Source: Juglans regia (lineage: Eukaryota > Streptophyta > Magnoliopsida > Fagales > Juglandaceae). From it: DNA of 64,000 bases. Of this stretch, positions 44,824-58,004 are shown piece by piece (the stretch's first letter is position 1; each line of letters begins with the position of its first letter). The position numbers were made by a program, and so were the translations under genes. The stretch is taken from the NCBI RefSeq assembly GCF_001411555.2, contig NC_049912.1, positions 22,143,722 through 22,207,721 on the forward strand, read 5' to 3'. The notes under the pieces are model-generated. The model worked only from the letters and a program-made list of their open reading frames with translations. It was not told where the DNA came from and did no database searches.

Positions 44824-47800
44824 ATGGATTCGGCCGCGGCTCAGCGTCGTCTTAATGCTATTCATGGCCATCTCCTCGCTGACGGCGACTCTCATCCTCA
44901 GCTCCGTCCCCATCCCACCGCCGGGGAGTTCGCTCTCGGTAATCTCTCTCTCCCTCTGCCCCTCTCTCTCTTTAGGTGGAAAAATATGTTAAATAAAGTA
45001 ATTGCTTTTTCTTTGGAAAAGGAGTCGGGGAGCTTTTGGTGTTGGTGGTGGTGGCCCGGTTGGAGGGCCCCAAATTCCAATTCTCTCTCTCTCTCTAATA
45101 GATTGCAGAAGTACCTGTACTGGAAAAGGTTGATGCGGATGAATTTAATGATATTCTGGCTGTGGTGATTAATATCTTTTTTGAGCTTCAGATTTTGTAC
45201 AACTTTCTTATTATTAATTCACCGAATGTTGGTTGTATTGGACGGTTCACGTATGTCCGTGTTCTATTGTGGAATCTGGAAAGCAAAGATTTCCAATCGT
45301 GTCCACAAAATACCTGTTTCTACGTGCGCAGTAATGATACTGTCGGATAGAGATAGGCCAACCCCTTTGGTTTATTCCAATTCGTTGATCTAGGAACCCA
45401 GTTGACCTCACGTATTACTTCTGGTTTTGATTTGGGTTTTATCTTTTTAAATCAAATTAGCTCGTTGAAGATGATGTTTCTATGGAACTTTTCTGGCCGA
45501 AGAGGCACTTCTGTGGCATTTCTGTCATGGTCATTTTTTTTTTTTGTCTTTTTAAATATGAGTAATCGAAAATTCTATTAAAAGAATTTCTGTGATAGTC
45601 ATCGAAAATTCTGCTAAAAGGATTTCTGCGACGGTCATTGATCCTATAGTAACGTTTCTTAAGTTTTCAAGGGGATCATAATTTCATAAACAATAGCAAA
45701 ATTCTGAAACCAATAAAATATTAACGAAAGGGTGATGGTTAATATGAAATATGTGAAAGATATGCAAAAATTTTAACTGATTTGCTCTGAGACAAGGGGT
45801 AGGTGTCTCATGTTTTGGCCATCTGCTCTAAGGAGCCCATACGTGTTTCAGGGTTTAGCAGGGCCATCGGACGAAAACCTTCGATGACATGAAAGTTTTT
45901 CAACTGGTGTTTCTTTATATGTCTCTTCGTTTCAGTAATCACGAATAAATATATAAACAAACAATAACAACAAAGATTTTGGTCTCTCTTTCTCACCCTC
46001 TCCCACTTGTGAGGGAAGGTAATTGGAAATTTTGCATATCAGGTTTTGTCGGATCTCAGTCAAGGATGAAGAATATTAAGGGAAAGAATAGAAAACATAT
46101 ATTGCAACTGGTGGTAGGGATGATGAGTGGGATAAGATGTGAGGACTCTTTTTCTTCTCTAGCTCTTAATGACTTGATTAGATATAGTATTCTAAATTCG
46201 TGGGTTTAAATTTTACAGTTTATTGTCTATAAGGTTAGTTTAAGATTTGGGCATGGGATGGTGGTTTAGGGGCTGAGTTAAGAAGAAATCGTAAGATTTG
46301 CCACCACCACAATTTAACGTCTCCAGGAATAGTATGTTTATTAAAGGCAAGTTTAGTGTTACTTATCAAAAATTTAAAATGAAAAATTAAAGGTAAGATT
46401 TTGGGACTAGATTGATGTTAAAGATAGGTGGGTTTTCCTATAACCTTTGCATACAAATGAAAAGAAGTAAATTAAAATAAAATAAAATGAAGCCTCATAA
46501 TCTAGGTCTTGGAGGAGTCTCAGTCTCACATCACCAATAAAAATGGTGCAAAAATCTGCAAAGAATTATTGTCAAAATCCAAGCTCACTAATTGGAGGAC
46601 TTGTTGATATAAATGAAAAATAACCAATTCATAAAAAAACGTTGGTGTAAACTGTAAACTATGCAATCTGAAGTATACCTCAATTTATTTCCCAATGGCC
46701 TCTTGCTAATTGTTTTCTGCAGACATATATATGGAAATAAAGTTTATAGTGATTTCCAAGTTCAACTATTTGTGATCATGTTTCTGTTGTATTCTTGTTT
46801 GAATACATTGTTGATGAATCAATGCTGGAATTAAATCCTGAACAGAGCAAGGGTACAGTGTTGTGCTTCCAGAGAAATTGCAGTTAGGGAAGTGGAATGT
46901 ACACAGGTAGGGGGTTTCCACTTTCTTGGATTTAATTTCTCTAGATTGTTATTTTGTCCCATAACTATTTGCCATTTCTTTTCTTTTTCTTTATGGCAGA
47001 TCGACACGTTCTCCTTTGAAGCTTGTGAGTAGATTCCAAGATCATCCAGAAATCGGTACACTTCATGATAATTTTGTGTGAGCATCTCCAAGGATGATAA
47101 CTAAATTACTCCTCAGACCTTTTCAGTTTCACGGAAATGTTTCCATGACAAAACCTTTTCCCCTATTATTTGTGTCAGTAGAATTACTTTTTTTCATATT
47201 GTAAAAGTTCTAACGGTAAAAGTTAGAACTTGTTTTCCATATTATACAAGCCATTGGAAATACAATTTCTCTAGAATTTACTTTCAATATGTTAGCTGAA
47301 AGGTTTCCTTTTGCGAACATAGGCATTCGGTTGACACTTTTCGAGATTACAAGTATCTGGGAACACGAATTCGGGTTGATGGCACAGTTGGAGAGTATGT
47401 ATTTCTTTTGTTGGGCATGTAAACTAAGTTCTCAACTTTACTAATACTGTTTACTCATTCATTTGTACTCCTTTTGCACTTGTCCAGGTACAAATGGATG
47501 ACATATGGAGAAGCAGGTACTGCTCGATCAGCTATAGGTTCTGGCCTAATTTATCATGGGATATCAAAGGTAAACGTCTGAAAAAGTAATTTTATGTTCA
47601 AAGATGTTTATGCTTCATTAAAATTTGATTAGATTACCCATGAGTATTTTCATGTTTTACAAAACAGTCAAAGTGCTTGATGTTTTCTTTTAGCATCTAA
47701 CTACTGTTCCTTTATTTTACAGGGGTCTTGCATTGGGTTATACTTCATCAACAGAGCCGAGTGGCTCATTGTTGACCACGCTTGCTCTGCATATTCTTAC

Positions 47801-50800
47801 ACATCAGTTCCTTTATATGACACTCTTGGTTTGTTACATCACTCCATAGAACTTAAATAAAATCTTCCCTAGCTTCGCCTAGCTGCAGATGTTATTGTAA
47901 ATAATTGCTTAATTTTCAGGTCCAGATGCTGTCAAGTATATTGTAAATCATGCTGCCGTACAAGTTATATTTTGTGTGCCTCAAACCTTGAATTCTGTGA
48001 GTTTAATCCAAACAGTACTAAGCTGTGACTTACAAAATCAGTTTCAGTTGATATGGGCTGTTAGACATCAGTTGAGATTCAAGAACAGCAGTGGATAGCA
48101 AAAAGTTTTTTTTTTCTTAATTTCTTCATAAATAGCCAAGAGGAGAAAGAAAAATGTCACGAACAATTGAAAACTCAGCTCAACCTATTTCAATAAAATA
48201 TTCGATTTCAATTACCTAGCATTTTCGTAATTTTGATTTCAAATACGGTATATTTTGCCAACCAACCCTTTTAGATACATGCATCTTTTTTTCCTTGAAA
48301 ATATGGGGAGTGGTCATAAAAAGCTAGATGCATGTTGCCCTATTCTTAACGTTTTCCATAGTGTAATAGTTGCTTTATTTGTTGACAATTTTTATATCAG
48401 TTCTACTTGTCTCTTAGTTTATCTCATTCATGGTTTATGACACTTGTAAAAAAGGTGGTTTATGATTCTCCTTTTTCTTATGCAACATTTCTTATCTTGT
48501 CGCTTGGAATTTGCAGTTGTTGAGCTTCTTGTTTGATATTCCAACAATTCGCCTAATTGTGGTATGAATATACACCTCGTATCCCTGATTATATCCTTCT
48601 TTTTTATTGTTAGTTTATCTAATCTCCTTACCCTACTACACAGGTCATTGGAGGAATAGATGATCAAATTCCAAAGCTTCCATCATCAACAGGAGTTGAG
48701 GTTGTGACATATTCAAAATTGCTTAGTCAGGTAATCATGTGTTCTTTCCTATCAACAAATTAAGGTTTTGGGCCACATTCTTCAATGGAGGTTTGTTGCA
48801 TTGTTTTTTCTCCTTGTCTTTGCATGAATAGTGTATTAGCCAATTATTTTTAATTTGTTATCTATCAATGAAGTCGGGTTGCTCTGAAGTCATTGATCAT
48901 GCATCTCTGGTTTATAAGTTACTTTATAGATCTGTGAATGGGCTGTTATCCTTTCAATTATTGATCTTAAATGATTCTTGAGATCGCACCCTTGAGATTT
49001 GTTATTTTGTTTGTTAATACATGTGCACCCAAATGCATGCACACACATAAAAGAAACATGGATGTGCACAAAGATATTCACTCACCCATGCAGCCATATA
49101 TTCATAGCTATAATTTGGAGAGCTAATGCGTCCAGAACCCTTTTCTTTAATCACGTGGCAGAATTTACATCTTCTATCTGGTAGCTGATGCTTAATCCTT
49201 ATACATATAATAAACAACTTGCTCCTAGCTGCACACTTTGTTACCTGTTCTTAAAATTTTTTTTGAGGTCCTGCTGCTTAAATACATGATAGATGACAAC
49301 ATTACTTTGTTTGATTGCTAGATATTTACTTATCGCCTCATGTGAATGGTTTCATTTTAGGGCCACAGTAACCTTCAGCCTTTTTGCCCTCCAAAACCTG
49401 ATGACATTGCTACCATTTGCTACACAAGTGGTACTACTGGGACCCCAAAGGTACAACTCAGTGTAGTATGACTTTTTGCTTTGATCTATTGACTTCTTAT
49501 AGACATGATTTGATGAAGTGCTATCAAACCACCCATTTTTTTCTCCCTTGTTTTGAATCTTGACAGGGAGCTGTTTTGACACATGGAAACTTGATTGCAA
49601 ATGTTGCTGGAACCTCCCTTTCTAACAAATTCTACCCCTCAGATGTGTGAGTATCAATGGTTTTGTATATCACATGGTACACATCAGTCTTTGGCGACTT
49701 AGATTATGAAAATTTTAATGAACTACCTTAGTGCGTGCTAAAAGTACCTTTTATCTTGCCAGTTACATATCATACCTTCCTTTGGCACACATATATGAAC
49801 GAGCTAACCAGGTCTCGATGGCATATCATGGAGTTGCTGTTGGATTTTACCAGGGGGTATGAATCCATCCTTTTCTTTTTCTTGAGATGTAATATAACTA
49901 TGTACCAATGTAATTAGGTATGCACATATGTACGTTATGCACACTTCTATATACATATGTATTTGTCTATGTATATCAGAAATCATGGCAGGTATTTTTT
50001 ATTTAGATGGTTTGAATTTTTCAAGTTCCTATTTTTGTTAAAGGAGTTGAAATTTTCATCACAATGTAATACATGCTGCTTTACGCTTAATATGTTATGC
50101 AGGATTATTAGTTTTGAGAAAATATGTATGCCTACGAATTAAGGATGGTGCATCATGGTTTAGCGAATTTTTGTTGACTTGCAGTCATTCTAAATTTCAA
50201 ATTTGATTGTAACTGTTGTTGTAGTCATCAACTTTAGATCAGGCAAAAACGATGCAATGGTAGCTACCATCTGAGAATGGCAATCTTATTGTTTAACATA
50301 AATTATCATCCAAATTTAATTTAGTAGTCAATGCATACAAGTAAACTGGAGGTTGACCTTTTGGTTATATCAATGCATATCATCCAGTAGTCAATGCATA
50401 CATTCCTTCTAAGACAAGCCTTGACCTTTTCCTTTTCCTTTTTTTTTTTTTTTTTGTAATTGTTGTATGCAGGATAATATGAAACTAATGGATGATATGG
50501 CTGCTCTAAGACCTACTATCTTCTGCAGTGTTCCTAGACTTTATAATAGAATATATGCTGGGTAAAATCAATGTCTGTTGCTTCTGGAATTTGTTATTCA
50601 ATGTCAACTAGCACATCCTTTCACTACTTCAGTTGAATGTTTTGATTTGCAGTATTATAAATGCTGTAAAGACTTCCGGCGTGCTGCGGGAGAGGTTGTT
50701 TAATGCTGCATACAATGCTAAGAAGCAAGCAATATTGAGCGGTAAAGTATATTATCAATTAGACCTGTCTCTTTGTAGCATCAGATTCATTCTTGTTTTC

Positions 50801-53800
50801 AGACTTTCTAGTTTTTTTTTTTGGTTTGGAAAATTGGAATTCCTTTATTAACTTTTTTTATTTACCTTGAATTTGAACTAGATCTGCAATGCTTTTGGCG
50901 TTCCTGCAATTTCACATGGCTCCTTTATCCTACAATTTTCACTGAAACATGTTTTAGCTGCCACCATCTAAACACACATAATAGAAACGTTATCAAGGTC
51001 TTCAACTGGAACATCAATTTTCCATTTGTAAATTCAATTGTACTTTCATGAGTTCCTTGGCATTAGACGCAGAGGATGAACCTCTGATCATTAATTTTTT
51101 TTTTTAACTTTTTTCTTTCCTTTTCTTTTTCTTTCACACTAATCAATTTTTACCCTTATGGTGTCTATTGATGATGATATATCTGGTTATTTCAGGAAAG
51201 AACCCATCCCCCATGTGGGACAAATTGGTATTCAATAAGATAAGGGGAAAGCTTGGAGGACGAGTTCGTTTCATGGCATCAGGTGCCTCACCATTGTCTC
51301 CCGATGTCATGGACTTTCTAAAGATGTAATTTCTTTTCCATGGCACATTATCCTAGTAAATAAATTGTTTTTCTTCCCCTCCCCCCGATCCCCTTTTCGT
51401 GTAAAATAAAATCATGCTCAATCCTATGTTTTACTTCGCAGCTGCTTTGGTGGCCAAGTAACTGAAGGATATGGTATGACTGAAACTTCTTGTGTTATAA
51501 GTGGAATTGAAGAGGGTGACAATCTATCTGGCCATGTCGGTGCCCCTAATCCAGCTTGTGGTGAGTCCTTCACACGAGTTTTGCTTAATTTTGCATTCTT
51601 ATCGTTCGGTGTTACCTTGTGGATGCATAAGCGTGCATAATTGAGGGTGTAATGAGTATATGTTATTTGTTAAAGATTGCACATTTATATTTTACTTACA
51701 AAGGGTTTTGGCTTGAGGCTTGAGCATCATTAAGCTTGCTATAGTTGCAGGTTGGGTTTGGTCTTAGGTTTTTCTCATAGGAGATTCACTTGTTCAAGCC
51801 AGGCTAACTTTTTTAATTGCATTAAGTCAAACAAGATCAGCAACCAGAGTAATTTAGACAATAGAGGCCTATAATGTGTAACTGGTTTTATTACTAGTTC
51901 TGAAAATATACCTGTTTTTTTCACTGTGTATCTGTGGGTGGGTCTGTGGGAGCCATGCATATGTATTTTCCTTGATATATGTTCCCGTGCTTCTTCGCCC
52001 TTGGTCATTTATTTGTCACCATATCCAAATGATCTGCTGGGTGCTAGGACACTAGGCAAGTTGGACATTAGAATTCACCATAGCAGGGTATAGATCTTGT
52101 AAGGATGTCATGTTAGAACAACAATTGAATGGATACGAGGAATATCAGACTGTTCTAATTTGTAAAGGTTGAAAAGAACATAATGCTAACAAGAAATCTT
52201 ACTAGGATGTGTACAGTGATTGTATGTATATGTGCTGCTATTTGCATCGACTAAAAATTGGGGCCTCTTGACTTGTGACTTCCTCTTACGCTTTTTCCAT
52301 GTCTTGCTTTTACTTTGGGCTAAGATTTAATTTCATTTTTCCTGTTTCAGAAATAAAGCTTGTAGATGTCCCAGAAATGAACTATACATCTGATGATAAG
52401 CCACATCCTCGTGGTGAAATCTGTGTTCGGGGTCCCATTATTTTCAAATGTTATTACAAAGATGAAGTACAGACGTATGAAACCTATGTATTTGCTGTTT
52501 CTTTTGGAAATTATTATGTCCATCAAATACGAAAACATCTTATGTTTAATCAAATTGCACAGGAAAGAAGTGATTGATGAAGATGGATGGCTTCATACCG
52601 GAGACATAGGGCTGTGGTTACCTGGTGGTCGTTTAAAAATCATTGATAGGTAAGATCATACCAGCCTAAGTATTTGGCTCTACTTGAGTCAGGATTAGGG
52701 AAATTATGCCATGTTTCTCATCTTCCTAATTGTGATGGGCTTAATGGATTGTCATTGTGTGATATGCTTGATATACATTGTTGGACCCATCCTATGCACT
52801 TATGCTTTTGGAGTTAATGTTTGACTAACATGGTTGACGTCTGTTTTCTCTAAGATTGTTGCCTCTAAGGTCTTTGGCCTTAGCTTGGTTCCTTAATTTT
52901 ATTATTTACTTAATTACAACAACAACCTTCCACTTAACTCATTATGATCATTTACTTGTCTTTTACTCCCCCTACTATTTGAATGACCATTTATTGCATA
53001 AAAAAGACTTCCGGTTTTCAATTTCCAAAAGACCTTTCAATTTTCACTTTCCAAGGGTCAGGTTCCACTTCAATCGTAGTTACCCCAGAAAAATCAGGGG
53101 TTTTTATTTTTTATTTTCTTATAATGAATTCAGGGGCTCTTTCCCGCGCATAGTGCTGGCGTGCCACTAGTTAGTTCTATTTTAAAGAAAAATCATTTAT
53201 AAATGCAGTGGCTGCAGTTATACATTGGCTGTTCACCTTAACGGAGAAAGTTTGCTCATTGAGCAACAATGCACATGCTATAGTTTGAGTCTTTTATGCT
53301 ATTTCTTCAAAGCAAGCACTGGCTTTGCTGAAGGAATTGAAGTGCCTGCAGGCTATGTTTAGAAGGTTTTTACTAGACAAGATGGTTGTATCTACTTATT
53401 GCTCCCTACCCCTTATATCTGGTCGGAATTGTACAGAAAATACATTCTACTGAGCTCATTAATGAAGTAAGATCAATTTATTTTGGTTGTGACTACAAGT
53501 ACTTACCGAGTTTTTCCAATTAAATTAGGAAGAAAAACATTTTCAAGCTGGCACAGGGAGAGTACATAGCTCCAGAAAAAATTGAGAATGTATATGCAAA
53601 GTGCAAGTTCATTTCCCAGTGCTTTGTATATGGTAAGAAAGTGGGATTTTGTTGCTGGCTTCTTCCCCCCTCCTCTCTCTCACTCACACACATACACACA
53701 CTCATTTGAGCTACTGAGTCACTGACTGATTATTTGTTGCTCTTGGTAGGTGACAGCCTGAATTCCTCTTTGGTAGCTGTTATCTCTGTGGACCAAGATG

Positions 53801-54860
53801 TTTTAAAAGCATGGGCTGCTTCTGAAGGCATTAAGGTTTTGATTTGGTCTTTTTAATCTGGAAAAAGAAAAAACAGAGATGATAAACCTACATACTTGCG
53901 AACTTAGTGTTTGACCTAATTTCATGTTGTATATAGAAATGTTGAATTGCCTTGAATTATAGTCAACAGGGAACGGATCTTCACACTAATAAAAGAGGTG
54001 AAAAATCTTAGTATTTTTTTGAGCCTGCATATCTGCACTTGGTAAAATCTTATTCATCAGCTGAGATTGATTACTCGAGTCTAAAATCTCGTGATTGAGT
54101 AGGACATCCACCTATCGGTTCTGAAGCCCTAGGCGGTTAGTTGTTCGAAAGTTTGTTTGTAATCTATTTAGGAAGAGAGTCCTCAGAATGAATCAAGGCT
54201 GATGTTTCTTACCCTTCTAAGAGTCTTTATCTCTTTTGGTAATAGAAGGATGGTGTCATTTTTTCTGTAAAAAGCAAGACTCTTTAAGCTTTTGTTTTGT
54301 TTTAGAAGTAAAATTCTGGTGCTTTGATTGAATTGAAAAAGGAAAAAGATATGAAAGTATGCATATCTTCAATGCGGTTCTCTGGATGTGTAATGCAGTA
54401 TCAAGATCTAGGGAAGCTGTGTAATGATCCAAGAGCAAGGGCTGCCGTCTTGGCTGACATGGATGCTGTTGGGAGGGAAGCTCAGGCAAGTTATCTCAGA
54501 TTCTCAACACCATGCCGATCTGGCTGTCCGATTTCTCCTTTAGATTTCTGCCTTCAAATTTTCTTCTTGACTTTACAAATTTCATTTACAGCTGAGAGGT
54601 TTTGAATTTGCAAAAGCTGTGACCTTGGTGCTTGAACCGTTTACGCTGGAGAATGACCTGCTTACTCCAACATTTAAGGCAAGTATTCAGTTTGAAATTC
54701 CTGAGAGGAATTACACGGCTCGATTAAAAATGAGTTTCTTGACTATTTTCTTGTGCTCCACCAGATCAAGAGACCTCAAGCAAAGGAATACTTTGGAAAA
54801 GCAATATCTGAAATGTATGCCGAGCTCTCAACCTCGGACCCCTCCCAGAAATCACTGTGA
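44824..54860 (+). CDS. LACS6: Peroxisomal long-chain acyl-CoA synthetase, LACS6 type (694 aa)
   Basis: Activates long-chain fatty acids to acyl-CoA (ATP, CoA) for peroxisomal beta-oxidation. 23 exons: 44824-44938, 46846-46906, 47000-47077, 47323-47394, 47488-47569, 47723-47828, 47920-47996, 48517-48561, 48644-48730, 49361-49450, 49567-49646, 49763-49856, 50473-50561, 50653-50741, 51196-51325, 51442-51560, 52351-52474, 52563-52649, 53529-53632, 53750-53835, 54399-54485, 54592-54678, 54765-54860; they sum to 2085 nt in frame. The N-terminus has a PTS2 signal, RLNAIHGHL (residues 9-17; R-L-x5-H-L). The AMP/ATP motif is [11 protein letters not shown] (262-272); then [34 protein letters not shown] and [20 protein letters not shown]. 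The C-terminus SQKSL is not a canonical PTS1, which favours LACS6 over LACS7 (PTS1 plus PTS2). Length fits Arabidopsis LACS6 (about 700 aa). The last two introns start with GC instead of GT. Confidence 0.95.
44850..44876 (+). other. PTS2 peroxisomal targeting signal (in LACS6)
   Basis: Codons for RLNAIHGHL match R-L-x5-H-L. The PTS2 receptor PEX7 recognises such signals, and the presequence is usually cleaved in the peroxisome. Cleavage here is inferred. Confidence 0.85.
45565..45637 (+). repeat. Two-copy 37-bp tandem repeat in LACS6 intron 1
   Basis: ATCGAAAATTCT(A/G)(T/C)TAAAA with TTTCTG(T/C)GA(T/C)(A/G)GTC repeated twice, starting at about 45565 and 45602. Confidence 0.7.
46340..46397 (+). 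mobile_element. Micro retroposon-tail insertion in LACS6 intron 1
   Basis: ATTAAAGGCAAG (46340-46351) and ATTAAAGGTAAG (46386-46397) flank a 34-bp insert with GTTACTTATCAAAAATTT, matching the ACTTATC-poly(A) tail signature seen in the cyclin and CLC genes. Confidence 0.6.
54486..54591 (+). promoter_or_regulatory. GC-AG intron, LACS6 intron 21
   Basis: Donor CTCAG|GCAAGT, acceptor TTTACAG. The reading frame and protein conservation (REAQ|LRGFEF) require this junction. The CAG|GCAAGT context is the usual strong form of a GC donor. Confidence 0.85.
54679..54764 (+). promoter_or_regulatory. GC-AG intron, LACS6 intron 22
   Basis: Donor TTAAG|GCAAGT, acceptor CCACCAG, joining LTPTFK to [10 protein letters not shown] in frame. 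A second GC donor in direct succession. Confidence 0.85.
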
Positions 54861-56143
54861 AGTAGAGAGCTTGTGAGAAGCAGAGCAAGTATGCCCCCCA
54901 CAGAGCTTCTTGGAGCTTTCATCATCTAGTGCTAACCATCCTGCATCATAAATTTTTCTCGAAATAAAATTGAAATTAATTTATTATGGTGTTCCTCAGA
55001 TCAGAGGATTGTACATTTTTGCCCCACAATAAGAAGCAATAATTTTGAAAGCTTCAGTTTCAATGTCCCAATGCACTGTCCATAAATTTAGAAGTAATAA
55101 GTGGACATACTGCATGCAAGATAGTTGATAGTTGATCAACTATAAACTAGCTAGCTAGCTAGCTAGTTTTTACTTATTTAGTTAGTTAGTCATATAAGGG
55201 CTAGCTCTTCTTATTCAATTCAGGATGCCATAACGCGTACGTTATTCAAACTGTATGTGATTTTACACATGATTCCGTTTTCCCCCCCTGTTTTTTTCCA
55301 CATCATCAAAGATATTGTTCCATTTGTTACCTTTTTATAGGCGGACAATGAAATGCATATCAACAATAATATTAGATACAGTCTTAGAATATGTAAGATT
55401 GGCAATCTCTTTAAAAAAAAGTGAGGCATGTCATGAAAAATTGAGTTTTTTTTTCACTAGGATCTCATATGTGCTCCACTTTTTATAAAAGTGTCCACAA
55501 GTTTTTTGCTCTACATTTATAGAATGAGATTATGTGAATATAGGATGAGAATTTAGATCAATTCATGTCTCAGTACCAACACTAGAAATGAAAAGGAAAT
55601 AGATAAGAGAAATTTTTCATCATCATCAAGTGAACTCAAACATAATAGAATTCTTAAAAAATAAATTCCAATATTAACATATATATTTAGAAATATAATC
55701 ATAGAGAAAAGAAAAGAAAAGGAAAAAAAAAAAAAAAAACTCATGCGATTGAGCACCTTTTTGGCAATTAGGAACATTACTAACATCTTTATAAATTAAT
55801 TACTTAATATGAAAAATAAAATTTTGATGGTGAGCTAAAATATTCTAAACAAAAGAAAATTGTAAAAGAATATTATAAGTTTAAATTATTAAGAAAAATA
55901 ATTCCAATTTACAACTTTATTCTACCCAACAAACTTGTAAAAAAAAAAAAAAAACAGCTAATGTCACTACCATTTTTTCTTTTATAAAACTGTTGTGTAA
56001 AATCATTTATTTTTATAAGCTCTCGGTTGTAAAATAATTTGTAGTGGCGACACCTTGGTCATTAAATTGCTATAGACATTCTTCTATATAAATTAATTTA
56101 TAAAAAAATTCAAAATTCAAGACTAGTGAAACAAAATTCGTGC
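54861..56143. other. LACS6 3' UTR and intergenic DNA
   Basis: A polyadenylation-signal-like AATAAAATTG lies at about 54964. A CTAGCTAGCTAGCTAGCTAG tract is at about 55148-55167, and A runs occur near 55720 and 55937. No gene seen. Confidence 0.5.
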
Positions 56144-56325
56144 AAGGTTTGGATAATGAATTGAAATGAGATAAAATAAAAATTAAATAAAATATTGTTG
56201 AAATATAATTTTTATTTTAAGATTTGAAAAAATTAAATTATTTATTATATTTTATATAAAAATTTAAAAAAATTGTAATTATAAAATAAAATGAGTTGAG
56301 AGATTTCTTATATCAGACAACTCCT
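56144..56325 (-). mobile_element. Tourist-like MITE, copy 11
   Basis: Reverse-oriented core (TGAGATAAAATAAAAATTAAA, GATTTGAAAAAATTAAATTA). The ends are worn (AGGTTTGGATAATG left, TATCAGACAACTCCT right). Confidence 0.6.
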
Positions 56326-56882
56326 AATTTGGTGGATATTTGTGAAAGAACCGTCTAGCTTGGGTTTTTTAGGAATGTAGGTATTGGTTTTTCTATTTTT
56401 AATTCGATTTCTTCCTTTTTTATCTTATTTGTTTTTCGACTCATGTGATTGACAATGAATAAAGGAAAGTAAAATGACAAGTAAATCCCACACAGGTCTT
56501 TTGAAAAATATGAATCTCCCTTTTTAATCAATCACGTGCATAAATGTTTTTAGTCAGGATGATCACGTTTGCTATAATGTCAATAATCGTTTTGCCTTTT
56601 TTTTTTTTTTTTTTTTGTTATCACGAAGATGAGTACGAAGAAAAGAGTAAATCCACAGCATTATTTTTCTGTAACATGCTCGGTGGACCGTGGAATGTGT
56701 TTGGATGAATAAAAAATGTAAGAAAATTTAGTCAAATTTGATGATGACCTTCCTCCAAGAGAAGAGAGACAACCAAGATTTACTTTATATAGCTTCCGAA
56801 TGAATTTCTTACCCAACCATTGGGCCAAGCCCAGAAATTAGACTTTGGGCTTCCACTCATTTTACATTTTTCTTTTGATTAC
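56326..56882. other. Intergenic, no gene seen
   Basis: Contains a T18 run at about 56599. No coding signal. Confidence 0.4.
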
Positions 56883-57072
56883 CCAGTTTAGATTAGATAA
56901 AATGAAATATTTTATTAAAAATTAAATAAACTATTATTATAATATTATTTTTATTTTAAGATTTAAAAAATTAAATATTTTCTTATATTTTGTATAAAAA
57001 TTTAAGAAAGCTGTAAGATTATATAAAATAATATAAAATAAAATAGTTTGATTTTATATAACCAAACTATTC
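56883..57072 (-). mobile_element. Tourist-like MITE, copy 12
   Basis: CCAGTTTAGATTAGATAAAA to TATATAACCAAACTATTCC, reverse-oriented core. Confidence 0.6.
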
Positions 57073-57180
57073 CCGCGCAAGACATTTTCCTTGACAGCTC
57101 AACCCTCAGAAATCAGAAGCCCTACAAGAGCAAAACTCATGCTTCGTTCCATCAATACATTGTTGTCTTATTGCTTTTAA

Positions 57181-57542
57181 GGTCCCATTTATTTTTACAA
57201 ATATTTGATATTATCTCATCTTAACATCTAAATGCTAAAAATATAAATACTTTTCAATTTCAAATATTTATTTTTTTCATCTAATCATTTTAATTTTTTC
57301 AAATTTTCAAACAAAATACAAAAAATAATTTAACTTTTTCAAATATTAAAATAAAAATAATATTAAAACATAATATTCTAAAAATAAGTTAACTTTATAA
57401 TATTTTCATTCAACTTTTTCTCTTTCATTTCTCAAAATTTTATAAAATATCTTAATTTAAATGTTTCACTACTATTTACAAAATATCTCATTACTATTTA
57501 CAAATTTTTAATCTCATCTTATCAGTATAATTAAACGAGACC
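57181..57542 (+). mobile_element. Tourist-like MITE, copy 13 (long form)
   Basis: TTTTAAGGTCCCATTTATTTTT at the left and TTAAACGAGACCTAAG at the right, with TAA next to both ends. At about 360 bp it is longer than its relatives, because an AATCTCATCTTATC-type segment is repeated inside. Confidence 0.72.
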
Positions 57543-58004
57543 TAAGTCAATTATTAATTGAGAAGGTGGTATAAAATCTTCATTAATAATTTGTCTTTGC
57601 AAAACGATTATAATTATTTTTAAATAAAAATGTAATGTAAAAATTAAAATTAAAATAAATTTATTGAATTTTACGTTCTAAGATAAAAAAAAAAAAAAGG
57701 CCTTATTCCAAATTTTCGCCTTAGGCCCTACAATCTATTGAGCCGACACTGTCTCATCTTATCTGTGTAATGTGTAATCTAAAGAGACCTAAATATTATT
57801 TTACAGATAACTAAATATTATTGAGCCGACACTGTTTCAATTTTATTAGTCTGCTTTGAAGCCAAAAACCACTTGTAGGTTTGTATCTGAAAGTCGAAGG
57901 TGGCTTGGGTTGATGGGAACCAAAATAGTTAGGTACATGGTCCTCCTCCTTGGTTGTTTAAAACAACTTGCGTGTTCTATATAATTTAACCATAATCTTC
58001 TAAT
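57543..58004. other. Intergenic, no gene seen
   Basis: AT-rich; ATTGAGCCGACACTGT occurs twice (about 57738 and 57820), so a small segment is duplicated. Confidence 0.4.

Noticed and set aside
44336..44913. Minus-strand frames just upstream of LACS6
   Set aside because: Short, overlapping, no domain, and they run into the LACS6 first exon in antisense.
54619..54876. 85-aa frame at the end of LACS6
   Set aside because: Begins inside exon 22 in the true frame but reads through the GC-AG intron; the family requires splicing at 54678/54765.
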